Shown here: piece after piece, positions 1-9,973 of the stretch
Position numbering within the stretch: the stretch's first letter is position 1
Layout: each line of letters starts with the position of its first letter
Origin: Phymatolithon calcareum
Taxonomy: Eukaryota; Rhodophyta; Florideophyceae; Hapalidiales
Length of the DNA stretch: 64,000 nucleotides
Direction: 5' to 3'
Assembly: GCA_977006965.1 (NCBI GenBank)
Contig: OZ345383.1
Span: forward strand, 930,001 to 994,000
The notes under the pieces: model-generated
Told to the model about the DNA's origin: nothing
Seen by the model: only the letters and a program-made list of their open reading frames with translations
Database searches by the model: none
Translations under genes and position numbers: made by a program

Positions 1-1485
1 GAAATTGAGAAAGAGTAACAAGTCCCCTAAAAAAAGAGAATAAGCTTGTATGCCACCCTTGGAGCTTGTTCACGGTCTTGCGGGAACACAAGCGGCAGTG
101 GTTATCGAACCTGAGCGCGAGGCTGCGGCACGGGGATGTGGATGTAGGAAAATAAGAGAACACGTGGCTCAAACCGAGACCTAGGCCGGAGGTAGTGCCG
201 CCCACGAAGCACACTTATCAAGCTTCGGAGAACAGAGATAGACTTGGACATCAAGCATGTGCACAAGGCTACTGAAAGCTCAAAGTTAACAGCATCGATG
301 TCCAGATGACGTCGGATGAAAAACAAAAACATGAAAAGAAGGAATTGAATGTTGAGATGGGCGTTGTCGGCGTCCTCCTCCTGTAGCGACCTGGGCTGGC
401 CACCGACCGGCGACAAGCGCAAGGCAAGGGCGAAAGAGGACCTGGCACACAATCGAGGCCAGATTGGCTTGCGCTGCGAAACAATGCGGTCTGGAAGAGG
501 TGGAAGAACTCGAACTCCGTGTGGTCGAGCCGAGTTTCGAAGAGCTCCCGCCTTCCCTTACATGGAGGAAGGACAGTGTTCCATACTACAAGCGATGCGA
601 ATAAACAGTGGATGGATGCCCATGAGACATAACTCACATACTGCCGGACTGATCAGCTAAGTCGTTGAGCATATCGATCGCGATCCGAGATGCGAGAAGT
701 ATATTCCCGAGAGGAGCAATCGCCAGCACCAAAGCGGCGTACGCGCAGTTTAAAGGTCTCGAATTAAGTTCAGTTAATCACTGATCTGACTTCTTCTTCC
801 TTTTTCCCTAGTCGTTGTCGCTTCGTCGACAAATTCCGCCTCCGTAACCTTGTGAAAGGCAATTTTCTGGTATTCAGCTTTCATGTCATGCCGAAACCAG
901 TATCCTGAATTACTTGTGAGGTGTCATCGTCTCTCCCTGTACAGAAAAGAAAGAAAGGCACGTCTGATGCACCTAAGGATGACACTCAAACGAGCGCCAG
1001 CTCGGAGGAAATCGAGACAAGGAGCCGCTCTGTGCCGCAAGGCGTTCATAGTCATCGAAAATTAATCTTGAAATTGAATATGACTGTAAGGAAAGGCGAA
1101 TCAAGGAAGTTTCAGCTACGAGAGCAAGGCGCTGTGTTGGTGACGTACACCTTTTATACAGGTGGGGTGTGAGTGCGAGAGCAACAATTGCGAAACACGA
1201 AATTATGAAAAACTGCGGCTCCGAATTTGTTGTAACGGCAATCGTCCCTGGCAACACCTGTCCAGCGTGGACTGCGACTGTGCTGTCGCCGGAACTCCAC
1301 ATGATCATCATGTGGAGTTCCGGCGACAGCATGATGACTGAATCGTAGCTGGTGACATGAATCTCGACTACTATGACTTGACTCTCAAGTCTGAAGTGTA
1401 CGGGGGATATGTGTTGATTTATTTTAAAAGCTCCCAAGGCCTCTCTTGAAGAGTAACAGGGCCGCTTTCGCACGATTTTCTAAGC
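1..1485. other. No supported gene
   Basis: Open frames here (for example 349-660 plus and 973-1473 minus) show no recognisable domain and overlap one another on both strands. I see no gene I can support. The stretch lies just beyond the end of the LINE coding remnant that follows. The one clear structure is the palindrome at 1281-1331. Confidence 0.5.
1281..1331. repeat. 51-bp perfect palindrome
   Basis: Two 25-base arms are exact reverse complements around a single central C at 1306. The arm begins TGCTGTCGCCGGAACTCC. It is one of many near-zero-spacer palindromes in this window. Confidence 0.9.
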
Positions 1486-2650
1486 TCACGTAGTTTGACT
1501 GTTCAGTATATCCTTGATTCGTATTTCTCTCCCAACAAGTGCTCCAGTGAGTCGCTTACATTCATATTCAATTTCAGGACTAATCTTGGATGAAGATAGA
1601 ATGCGTTGGAGCGCGACCAGCTCAATCACGGCTGTGACACCAAAGTATGCACCAAGTACTGATTTTCTCCAAAGAGGTGCTCTATTGAATATCAGCCGTA
1701 GGAATCGCAACCGTGTAGACCTTTCTCTTACGCGGAGAACCATCGGTAGATTGTTCGAATCAGTTGGTATCTCGAGCGATCTTCCCTCTTCTTCCTCTGC
1801 CCATAACTCAATTATTTCTTTTCGTCGCCCTTTCTTTGAGACTGAGCCCTCCTTGGCTTTGTCGAGAGCTTGCTGCAGATCTTGATATTTCTTGAGGCAC
1901 TCTATGTCCTTGGTTGCCTCCTTAATGTCTTCATATCTCCCAGAATACTCATCTGCTTCGTCGAGGCGCTTCTTCTGTCTCACTAGACTCGCAGAGAACC
2001 TTTCTGCTTGGTCTCTTCTCCTCATGGCAGGTGGTTCTAGTCGGCACAGAACTCGCATTCTTCCGTGGCGGTGCTGGGCATATGTCCCAAAAACATACTT
2101 GAAGAATAAACCTTCTGCAGATTCGATTGCTGATTGTAATCGCTTTGTCAGAGACGTGACGTGGAGTGCATACTCCCACTTTGGCAAAATAAGCGACTTG
2201 AAGATTCTAATGCATGTCAGAGGCTGAAAGCTTCGAACATTGACTCCAATATCCCGCAGTTTGTGTATGCACCCCACTGCATTTCGTACTCTTGATAACG
2301 CCATGTCGTCTGTTACGCCTTTGTGGTTCATGCTTATACCGAGATACGAGAGCCTCCAAGCTTGATGAAGAACTCGACCCGCAATGTGGAAGGTGTGTTT
2401 CCTGAGTCCCTTGTATTTAAGGATCTCGCTCTTTCCTGGCTTTGTGTTCCAGATCATACCATTTTCCTTCGCCCAGGTAGTCGCTATATCAAGTAGCTTC
2501 TGCATTTCTTCTCCATCCTTTGATTGCAGCTGGACATCGTCAGCGAACAGTTGCGCTGGATTTTCAGAGACGTCGCTGGGGACCTTGGAGACCGCTTCCG
2601 CGAATGTGTCCATGAAGATATTGTACAGGCACGGGCTCAGGTGAAGTGTA
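1486..2650 (-). mobile_element. LINE reverse transcriptase fragment (copy A)
   Basis: The C-terminal half of a non-LTR retrotransposon reverse transcriptase, with an open frame of 375 codons (1486-2613). Upstream in the same frame the translation reads LSPCLYNIFMDTF, which is RT motif B' (usually QGxPLSPxLF/YN), so coding homology runs to about 2650 where the copy is 5'-truncated. The catalytic motif is LFADDV (F/YADD). It is followed by the thumb-like segment with WNTKPGKSEIL and YLGISMNHKGV. The protein aligns along its whole length with the remnants at 55232-56345 and 58490-58930, so this is one family. No intact 5' part, endonuclease or RNase H is attached here. It cannot be autonomous. 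Confidence 0.88.
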
Positions 2651-3100
2651 CGTCTATAACATGCATGTTTGTACGCAATTTGTGTTCAGAAACCCACACT
2701 ACGACAATTGTGCAGCAGATGTGCGATATAGAGTGACAAAATGTAAACTGCGATATTCTGTGGGATAAATACAAAGTCCTTTAGGTTGAATAATGATCGA
2801 TCGCCAAAAAAAGTTGAATGAATGCCTCTAGACCAGATTGATAAACCACAATTAGGAATACATCTTTTCAGTCGATACACAACTCCGAACCCGGCACTCG
2901 ACAGCGCGCCTCGAAAATCTTCATACTCGTTCGCGAGCAAATGACACACAATGCTTTACGCAATGATGTGATTGCCAACTGCCTTGAAAGTGGAACGATT
3001 TGAACACGGACAATTCAAAAGGCACCATGAGCATGATTCAAATAACGTCATGCCTACAAGCAACCAAATTTCATTTCGGCGGCACACTTTTCCTTCCCGG
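2651..3100. other. Intergenic, nothing recognised
   Basis: AT-rich stretch between the truncated 5' edge of the LINE copy and the 3' end of the small membrane-protein gene. No gene, RNA or repeat was identified. Confidence 0.5.
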
Positions 3101-3532
3101 TCACTTGCCAGACTTGATCGCCCCTGCCTTCCCATGTCCCGTCTGCCGCGAGCCCACTTCCTTCCCCTTCTTTTTCACCCCACTCGCCTTCCCTGCGTGC
3201 GCAGCGCTATTGCCGCCATGCTTCTTCCGCGTTCCATCAGCGTATGCTTGCGGTACAACCTTATGTCCGCCGTGCCCTGACCCATAGGCGTGCGGCGGTG
3301 GCACAGGATATCCCGGCGGGGGTGCGTACCCCTCTGCTGGCGGAGCGGGAGGTGGATACGGTGCATACGCTGGAGGTGGATACCCTGGTGGAGGCCCTTG
3401 GTCGGCACTGTAGTCCCAACCTGGACTCAGATTCTGACTGCGGTAGCGGCGGTACAGATATGTGACGAGTATGCCCACCAAGATTGAGAAGATGAGAACT
3501 CCGATAAGGCCAAATATTCCAAAGGTGTACAT
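3101..3532 (-). CDS. Small single-pass membrane protein with Pro-rich tail
   Basis: 143 residues, single exon. Residues 1-27 form one hydrophobic membrane segment (MYTFGIFGLIGVLIFSILVG onward). It is followed at once by basic residues YRRYR, a positive-inside pattern that predicts a cytosolic C-terminus. Residues about 45-85 are a low-complexity Pro/Tyr/Ala/Gly tail (repeated PPPGYP and PPPAYAPYPPP) resembling PPxY-type adaptor-binding tails. The last 40 residues are rich in Lys, Gly and His (TRKKHGG, KKKGKE). It starts 89 bp downstream of the stop of the PEMT-like gene on the same strand. I do not recognise the family; the membrane topology is the only inference. Composition and the single clean frame suggest a real gene. 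Confidence 0.6.
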   Translation of the reverse strand: MYTFGIFGLIGVLIFSILVGILVTYLYRRYRSQNLSPGWDYSADQGPPPGYPPPAYAPYPPPAPPAEGYAPPPGYPVPPPHAYGSGHGGHKVVPQAYADGTRKKHGGNSAAHAGKASGVKKKGKEVGSRQTGHGKAGAIKSGK

Positions 3533-3620
3533 GATGGATGGGGGAGAGTGAGTGGTGTTCGGTTCGGTTCGATTCGGTTCTCGAAGGGAGGAGCGAGGCA
3601 GACAGACAGGCAGACAGGGT

Positions 3621-4610
3621 TTATTCGGACTTTCGGTTCATAATCGACTTTTCACGTCGATCTCGCGCTTCGTAAATCATAGTTGTAAACGGACTAAGTT
3701 TTTTTTTTTCGAAAAATCACAAAAATTAAATACCATTAGAGCAGGTGAGTAAACGTGCAGTGCTTCCAAGATGCGGATGAGACGAACAAACGAACGTACC
3801 CTTCGAACACGCACGCAGTACGGTACATGACAAACACCCAGACGGAGAGCGGGATTCCAGCCGGACTGTTCTCCCTGTTCATGACAAAACAACGAATGAT
3901 CGATCAACAACATGCACCGCAGACATGCACAAAGCAAGCAAGCAATCAGCCAAGTGAAACAAATCAACGTACATGATAGTCTTTGCCAAAAACAGCAGCG
4001 TAGACCCATCATACATGGGATGATCGGAAATCCCGTAACCTTACTCTCCATAAGTATCCCAAAGTAATCGCCCAAATACGTCCCATAAAACCCAAGTCTC
4101 CAAAACGACGAAACCACAAGCGTCATCCCAACCACCGCGCACACACCAGCCACAACATGATACACCGGCGCATCCATTGCTTCCAATCGCGGCTGATGCT
4201 GCACCGCCTCGAAGAACACCGCATCCCTGTACAGCGAGAAGAAGAATATCCACATCGCCACTACAGCAGTGCCCACACCGGGGCGTACAAAGATGGTCGA
4301 CAGAAGTCGCGTTTAGTAATTCCAACCGACCGACAAGGTTTCATATGAAGGGCGCGAGGAAAATGAGCAGCACGACCGCGCCTAGATGCGGCTCGCATTC
4401 GTCGACGTGTGGCACTTTTACCGGCATCGCATCGGAGGAGAGGATAATGGATACATGCGACGACGCATGCTGAAGCAGACGCGGCATTGGGATCATCGCG
4501 AAGACTGAGGCGGCTTCGGATACACCGGCGGAAACTTCGCTGGCTGCTTTGGAGGCTGTCGTCGCCGCTGAGGCGAGCACCTCCGGAGCGGACTGCGCGA
4601 CGTCATCCAT
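3621..4610 (-). pseudogene. Phosphatidylethanolamine N-methyltransferase (OPI3/PEMT type), damaged
   Basis: The family methylates phosphatidyl-N-methylethanolamine to phosphatidylcholine in the ER membrane, using S-adenosylmethionine. Family signatures are GTYLGDYFGIL, then KVTGFP, PMYDGSTLLFLAKT, SPAGIPLSVWVFVMY and, in the last exon, PFTTMIYEAR. The start chosen is MDDVAQSAPEV at 4610. Three exons fit: 4610-3973, 3874-3800 and 3693-3621, with donors GTACGT and GTACGT, acceptors ACAG and TTAG, and codons restored across both junctions. Three lesions interrupt exon 1: a TGA where the family has Trp (PFI-stop-NLVGRLE, near 4340), a frame change just after LE (near 4316), and a missing block of about 13 bases between GFP and PMYDG (near 4023), which changes frame. 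Introns and C-terminus are otherwise in good order. It is either a recent pseudogene or a gene hit by sequence errors. Confidence 0.7.
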
Positions 4611-5415
4611 GTTCACAAGCGCTGGTTGAGGACAGCGGCAGATGCAGATTGCGTTCGGGACGGAAGATTTGCGCATGCTGCTGATTGTGCTCTTTTCAAT
4701 AGCCTTATCATACCTGAGACTTGGATTATTTTTATTGGATGACGGCGAGAAGCTTGGCACTATGGCCAATGAAATCATGGATCTTTTTCAGGCTTTATAC
4801 GAGACTCCGATTGGTTAGGGTACTGTGATTCACTAATGAATCCGATTTATTTTTCGCGAAACGGCTGAATTCTGCAGATTAATTTCCCGCTCGTCCATTG
4901 TTATGTGCTCGTCCCAAGCTACGCTCAGCATGATGGAGCGGCTTTGCAATCTAGATCTAACTACACCTACGCGAAAGACAGCGATGCAGCGCATAGACAC
5001 ACGATAGTCACGTGCCCGTATGGCCCATCAGATCACTTACTACGAGCAGCATGACTACCGCGATCCAAGTTGTGCGACGTACAGTCGCGAGAGGAAAAAG
5101 CGACCGCCTTGGGACAGCGACATAACAGCGGGTGCGACAACTGTATAGGTCGCAAGTTGTAGAGCGTTGAGGGTCCCTGCTATGGCTCCCTCTTGCAGCT
5201 AGGCAAAGAAGACACTTACTCACCAGTGATAAAGAGCTCTTCCTCCTAACTGCACCTACTCGTCATATCAAGCGCGTGGCATCTTCCATTTGCATCCACC
5301 CATGTCGTGCGTGATCACTGTACCCCGCAGCACAAGACAATCTAGAATCCCCAAGAATAGTAGCGTTCGTTTAGATAGATACGCCCGGACCACCGAACCT
5401 CAAGCTTAGCTAAGG
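4611..5415. other. Intergenic, nothing recognised
   Basis: Upstream region of the PEMT-like gene. The in-frame extension of that gene to 4778 has no homology I can see. Short frames at 5008-5223 have no recognisable features. Confidence 0.4.
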
Positions 5416-5700
5416 TCAAGGCAAAAAATAACAAAAACTCGAACGAATAAACACCAATACTTTATCTAGACCAACCTCAACACAGATGATAAGCGTACGG
5501 CCACTCAGAGCGTCCTGGTTTCGAAACTCTTGATGGAACGTGTCCACAACAGTGTTCTCGCCTTGTACAGTCTCGAGCGGCAATTGCCTCACTGTCTCCT
5601 TGCAAGATACGCAGAGAAACAGGATGCAGTATAATGCTACAACCACGAGAGTCCTTACCATCCATGATGGATGACTCGATGGCTGAGTTTTTAGTACCAT
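5416..5700 (-). CDS. Possible small secreted protein or first exon
   Basis: The frame contains a good signal-peptide-like start at the internal Met near 5658: MVRTLVVVALYCILFLCVSC, a basic n-region, a long hydrophobic core and a Cys-containing cleavage region. About 40 polar residues follow with no recognised domain. The frame may end in an intron rather than at its stop. It lies head-to-head with the Fanzor remnant, 115 bp apart. I do not recognise the product, and the call rests only on the signal-peptide pattern. Confidence 0.25.
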   Translation of the reverse strand: MVLKTQPSSHPSWMVRTLVVVALYCILFLCVSCKETVRQLPLETVQGENTVVDTFHQEFRNQDALSGRTLIICVEVGLDKVLVFIRSSFCYFLP

Positions 5701-5701
5701 C

Positions 5702-5709
5702 TATATAAA
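5702..5709 (+). promoter_or_regulatory. TATA-like box
   Basis: TATATAAA lies 65 bp upstream of the first in-frame ATG (5774) of the Fanzor remnant. The spacing suits a core promoter for that gene. This is a match to a short motif only. Confidence 0.3.
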
Positions 5710-5888
5710 GTTCACGTCAATGCTTACCTACCGAAGCTGCACTCGACCACTCCACATTCCACAACCGAACAACATGGACGAACCGCCCGGCGATGATGAT
5801 GGCGATGGTATACCGAAGAAGAAACGGCGCACTATGGCCTCAAACAACGAACTCCAAAACTTCGCGTCGATGCGCAAAATCCCGAAGG

Positions 5889-5924
5889 CGAATAGAAAAA
5901 CAAGCGCCCTTGTTTTTCTATTCG
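5889..5924. repeat. 36-bp palindrome in Fanzor N-terminal region
   Basis: 16-base arms (CGAATAGAAAAACAAG and its complement) around a 4-base spacer. The reading frame supported on the left (NLS frame) differs from that on the right, so the palindrome marks a frame break. Confidence 0.85.
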
Positions 5925-6238
5925 GCCTGCATTCGAAGCGACATTCAGAACCCCAAGAAGATGTTTGCCGTCATGGATGATCATGCCAAAACGCTCGGAG
6001 CGCTCCGACATATTGTGTCAGTGTATCTTAATATCCTCGCGGACGAAAACCCTGGCGATATGGGGGACAAGGTTATTTTCGAGAATTGGTTTATATCGGC
6101 ATTGTTTCTTCGTTTCGCGCACCGCCCCGTACGCGCTGCTGCCCAAAACCGTTAGATGGAAGAAGAACATCTCCCTCTCCGACATCATTTCGATAATTAT
6201 GTGCAGCAACGTGCCATTCCGCAGTCACGTATAGACAG

Positions 6239-6320
6239 TTTTTCCAAGTTTCCGCAGCGATGCGTTTCAACGGCACTCTAGAGTGCCGTTGAAACGCATC
6301 GCTGCGGAAACTTGGAAAAA
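6239..6320. repeat. 82-bp perfect palindrome inside the Fanzor remnant
   Basis: Two 41-base arms are exact reverse complements with no spacer; the centre is TCT|AGA at 6279/6280. The arm begins TTTTTCCAAGTTTCCGCAGC. The centre supplies an in-frame TAG. A perfect zero-spacer palindrome of this length is normally unstable and must be recent. Confidence 0.95.
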
Positions 6321-8160
6321 TCGAGCTCGACGCAGATGCTGACGACGATGAAAAGACACATGCCGGAGAATTTTAGCGGTCGATTTGTGTCTTTCATAAG
6401 GCCCATCTTGGCGGAAAAAATGCATGATGTGGTCGACAATTTCGACAATTTTCGAAAAGATATCGATCAAGCAACACAAGTCGTGCACGACAGCTGTGCT
6501 ACATCTGACGAAGATGGCGCGAAAGCAAGAATTTCCAAGTTTTGTGCTCGGAACGACTTGGTGCACTGGTCGGAACCGCTGACCGAAATCGTCCGAGACT
6601 ATCGCGATTTGTTCGCCCCGCTCCGAGAACCACCGCCGAAAAAAAAGAAAGAAGGCCTCTCCCCCCCCCCCCCCCGAAGAGTTCGATAACTTTCGGTACC
6701 AGACAAAAACCGAGTTTTCTTGTATGCTCATGTTAACACGCATGTTCAGAGAGCACAACACGGAAATTTTGGAGAAAAGACGACAAGTTTTTGACATGGT
6801 TCCGCCGTCATTTCTCTTGCTCCCCAAGTTCGCTTTGACCAGGGCTTTCGTGCAATACGACCGCGAGTCACTCATCACGTTGCTCAACAGTGTTGGCGTT
6901 CCTCATCTTCCTCGGAATTCGAGGATTTGGTGGACCTCTTGTTTTAACTTTCATACCAACGAAACCATCGAAAGGAATATCGATGTTCCACGGAAGGCCT
7001 CGGCCAAATCACGAAACCATCGCCGGAAAGTGTTCAAACTTTCACGCCGACTGCGGAAGGGCATACCTGTGCTCTCGTCGAATGCCTGGACGCTCAACAA
7101 ACGGATGTACGAGAAGAAGAAAAGGGACCCTTCGATGCCTATACCGTGGCTGGTTAACTCCGTAACCACAGACAGCCTTCAGGTGAAGGTCATCTTGGCC
7201 ACAGTAGAAGACACGCGGGCAAGCCGAGTGCTCACCGGTCTTGACGTGCTTGAGAAGAAGGGTAATCGCGAGATCACGGACAAGTACGACGTCGAGAAGC
7301 ACACGAAGGGAGTGTTCAAGGGCGCGAAACCCGTTCCCCGAGATGCGAGGGGCGACATCATCGCTATCGGTCTCGACCCCGGTCTGGTCGAAGTGGCCAC
7401 GACAACAAGAGGAACAATCCATTTCCCAGCCCGGGACTTCAAGTCGTCTGCATTCGCGCAGTTTGGCACCAGCTTTCCTACCAAGAGGTACCGTTGTGAG
7501 AACTTATCTATCCATTCCCAAATCTTCGAAGAGAAGAGGTGAGAAAACGTCCCTGCCTACTGAGTTGCCGTGCAGCGATTCAGCGATGTGACGGTGAAGG
7601 AGGCCGGAAAAGCGCGAGCGTACGCCACGGTCGTTCACGCGACTTTGCCCATCATGATGGAGGAACTTCTAAGTCCGCGGCGGCGACGCAAAAGATTTGC
7701 GCGGCTCCGTGTCCGGGAAAGAGCGATCAATCACCTTGCATCCTCCTTATTGTTCGGCGAGGAACAAGTAGAGCTGCGGCGATTGAAGGGCCAACAGAAG
7801 AGGCGGAAGAAGAAGGAGCTGTACGGTCGTCCCCGGGTCGTTTTCTTCGGCAATGCTAAGTACAGGTTTAGGAAAAGCGGTCCTACTCCGCGGAAGAAGC
7901 TGATTCAGGCTTTGGCGAAGATGTGTCCTGTGATTCTGAAGGACGAGTTGCGGACGTCTGCACGTTGTCATGGATGTGGGAAGGCTATGCAAAAGGGTAA
8001 AGGTTTTCGTGTGCTACACTGTCCAAACAGTGCACCGGGCGAGAACTCCTGCAGAGTGGGCGACATTGACAGGGACGTGAACGCCGAGCGCAACATAGGA
8101 ACATGTGGTGTCCACATGCTTTTAGGAAACGAGCGTCCGAAATATCTGTCTAGGTCGTAG

Positions 8161-8547
8161 TCGTCCCACTATTTTTCTGTTTATTAGCTGGCATGCAGAA
8201 GTATGTCTCGTGCCTCTACCGTGGTCATACGGGTTGCTCTTAACTCAAGTTTACAAGGGGAGCAATACTGTTGCCTTTAGAGGGCAATAAACAGCTCAAC
8301 GAATATTCCTCGAACATTTGCCATTGCTCATCTATCACCGCTTTTTATCGAACAGCGGAAAAGGGCCTAGTAACTCCGATCGTACTTTCTTTAATTTAGA
8401 ACTTATTTAACGCCATCAGTAACACTCCTGAGGCCGCAAGGAAGATGGACCTCAGCTGCTGTCGTCTATTTGAAATGTAGACAAATGCTCCACATAAACC
8501 TATGTTATCGTCATTAAGTAGCGAGGCTAACTCGTGATGTGCCAGTC
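8161..8547. other. Fanzor 3' flank
   Basis: Non-coding stretch between the Fanzor stop and the stop of the convergent membrane-protein gene. It contains a small hairpin (TTGCC / GGGCAA, about 8270-8286) overlapping an AATAAA. In TnpB/Fanzor loci the guide (omega) RNA is encoded over the 3' end and downstream flank of the gene. This is where one would be expected, but nothing in the sequence proves it. Confidence 0.3.
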
Positions 8548-9973
8548 TCAGACCATTTGAGCGCCTGTGGTTCCTGTGACCTTTTGTTCAGCAATAACAC
8601 GCTCACGATGAAAGCACAAGTATATAGTGCGGCTGTACGCATACAGCATCGATCCAAGAGGAAGCGTCATGAATCCAACAACCAACAAGATGATTCCGGG
8701 ACGAATCTGTAGCCCCGCGAACGTAACTGCATCGAAAAAAAGAAAAATCGGAAAGTCAAGAGAATGTGTGAGACCCCGAACAAGATGTATAACGCTTCGA
8801 ACATATAGCAATCCCTGGAGAAATCTGCATTTGTTCGCGTACCTGCAACGGTAGTCATAAGGAGATTGATGAGTGCGGCAACAATCACATAGAACAGACG
8901 GAAGGGAATAGGCGTCGCCCAAACATCCAAAATGTGAACAGCTGTCAACACCATGAAGAGCAGCATGGCGACATCAATCTTGGGCTTTCCTCCGGCGGCA
9001 TAGGCCAACGTTGGGGACACGTAGGACAATGTTGCGATCAGAATTGAATACAACAGCACTATTCCCGAGACTTGGTACACAAGACCATCGAGTCTGGATT
9101 CCAGGACAGAAAGAGAAGAAAAGTTAGCAAACCGAAAAGGGTTCCTTGATGCACAACTCCTAGTCAAGAGCTGAAAACGAACCCATAAACCTTGCTCTTT
9201 GTGCTCGTATCACCGCCATCATGGATCTCCCGACGGTACAAAAGAAGGAGAAAAACTCTCCTTGAGAACCCAAAAGATGTTAGGGCGGCGGCTTCAAGTA
9301 AGAAGATGTTCTTCGTTTTGTAGCCTGTGACTGCGCAAGCTACAAAAGTTGCAAGTGCAAGCGCAAACTGCATAACTCGAAGAGCCAAGAACGTGTTGTC
9401 TTTCAGGAATGTACTCCAGCCCACCTGCATGAGGCCCAGCTTCCCAACGAGAGGGAACACCGGTCCAATGAAGGCACATCCCACGTGCGTTCCCTCTTCC
9501 TCTGGAGACGAAGGCATTGTACTTTCCGGATTGTCGCCGGTGCCAACTGCAGGTGTATCATTCAGATCAACCTCAATAAGCTCCGCGTCGTACCAATTCT
9601 CCTCACGGCTTTCACGGTAGAGTCGGGAGTCCGGGCAGTTGCAATTCGGGGCGTGACCCTGAGTCAACTGAGGGCAGCAGTTTTGAGTGCCCAAATACGC
9701 GCTGTTTGGGTTCGTCTCGGAAACTGTAGACGCCGTTTTCATGGCGGTGTTGTTTCGCGCCCAGGCACCCAATGTGTATCCCTTGAAGCCGCGTGGGGTC
9801 TCCAGTGCGCCGTCAATGGTAACGTCGAAAGCGCTGGAGCGCCGACCGTGAATGGATATGCGATTACCGTAGACGCCGGTACTTTGGGGCGCCTTATAGG
9901 GAACGTGATGGATTTCTTCAATGGGCGAGAATCGAACGCTGTCCTGGCGGGACAACGAAGGCGGTGGGGCCAT
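8548..9973 (-). CDS. Multi-pass membrane protein, paralogue 1
   Basis: Three exons: 9973-9183, 9093-8843 and 8726-8548 (406 residues). The junctions give an uninterrupted frame with the same intron phases as the paralogue at 22155-23552. Exon 1 encodes a cytosolic-looking N-terminus with conserved blocks RRSSAFDV and ETPRGFKGYTLG and a Cys-rich patch, then two hydrophobic segments after GKLGLMQVGWSTFLKD. Exon 2 adds three more, with the conserved ILDVWATPIPFRLFY. Exon 3 adds a last segment (GIILLVVGFMTLPLG) and a short tail. About six membrane spans are predicted. I do not recognise the family. No catalytic motif is visible; the Arg/Ser-rich N-terminus could be a phosphorylation or sorting region. 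Confidence 0.8.

Larger units (their letters stand above)
5774..8160 (+). pseudogene. Fanzor (eukaryotic TnpB-like RNA-guided nuclease), disrupted
   Basis: The C-terminal half shows the TnpB/Fanzor arrangement. RuvC-I is AIGLDPGL with Asp at 7375-7377. RuvC-II is LKDELRTS with Glu at 7945-7947. The family pattern TS-x-x-C then opens a four-Cys finger (TSARCHGC ... LHC ... SC), and RuvC-III is DIDRDVNAERNI with Asp at 8074-8076. VVFFGNAKYRF and PTPRKKL are also typical of Fanzor1. The N-terminus, MDEPPGDDDGDGIPKKKRRT, carries an SV40-like nuclear localisation signal. The gene is broken: frame 2 to 3 near the palindrome at 5889, an in-frame TAG at 6153, another at 6279 in the centre of an 82-bp palindrome, frame 3 to 1 at a 15-C run (6661), then TGA/TGA at 7540 and 7561. 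The last pair could be removed by a 45-nt GTGAGA..TTCAG intron. All three catalytic residues and the Cys finger survive, so decay looks recent. No terminal repeats of a carrier transposon were found. Confidence 0.85.

Noticed and set aside
5774-8160. A carrier transposon of known class around the Fanzor gene
   Set aside because: No terminal inverted repeats or target duplication could be found in the flanks by eye.
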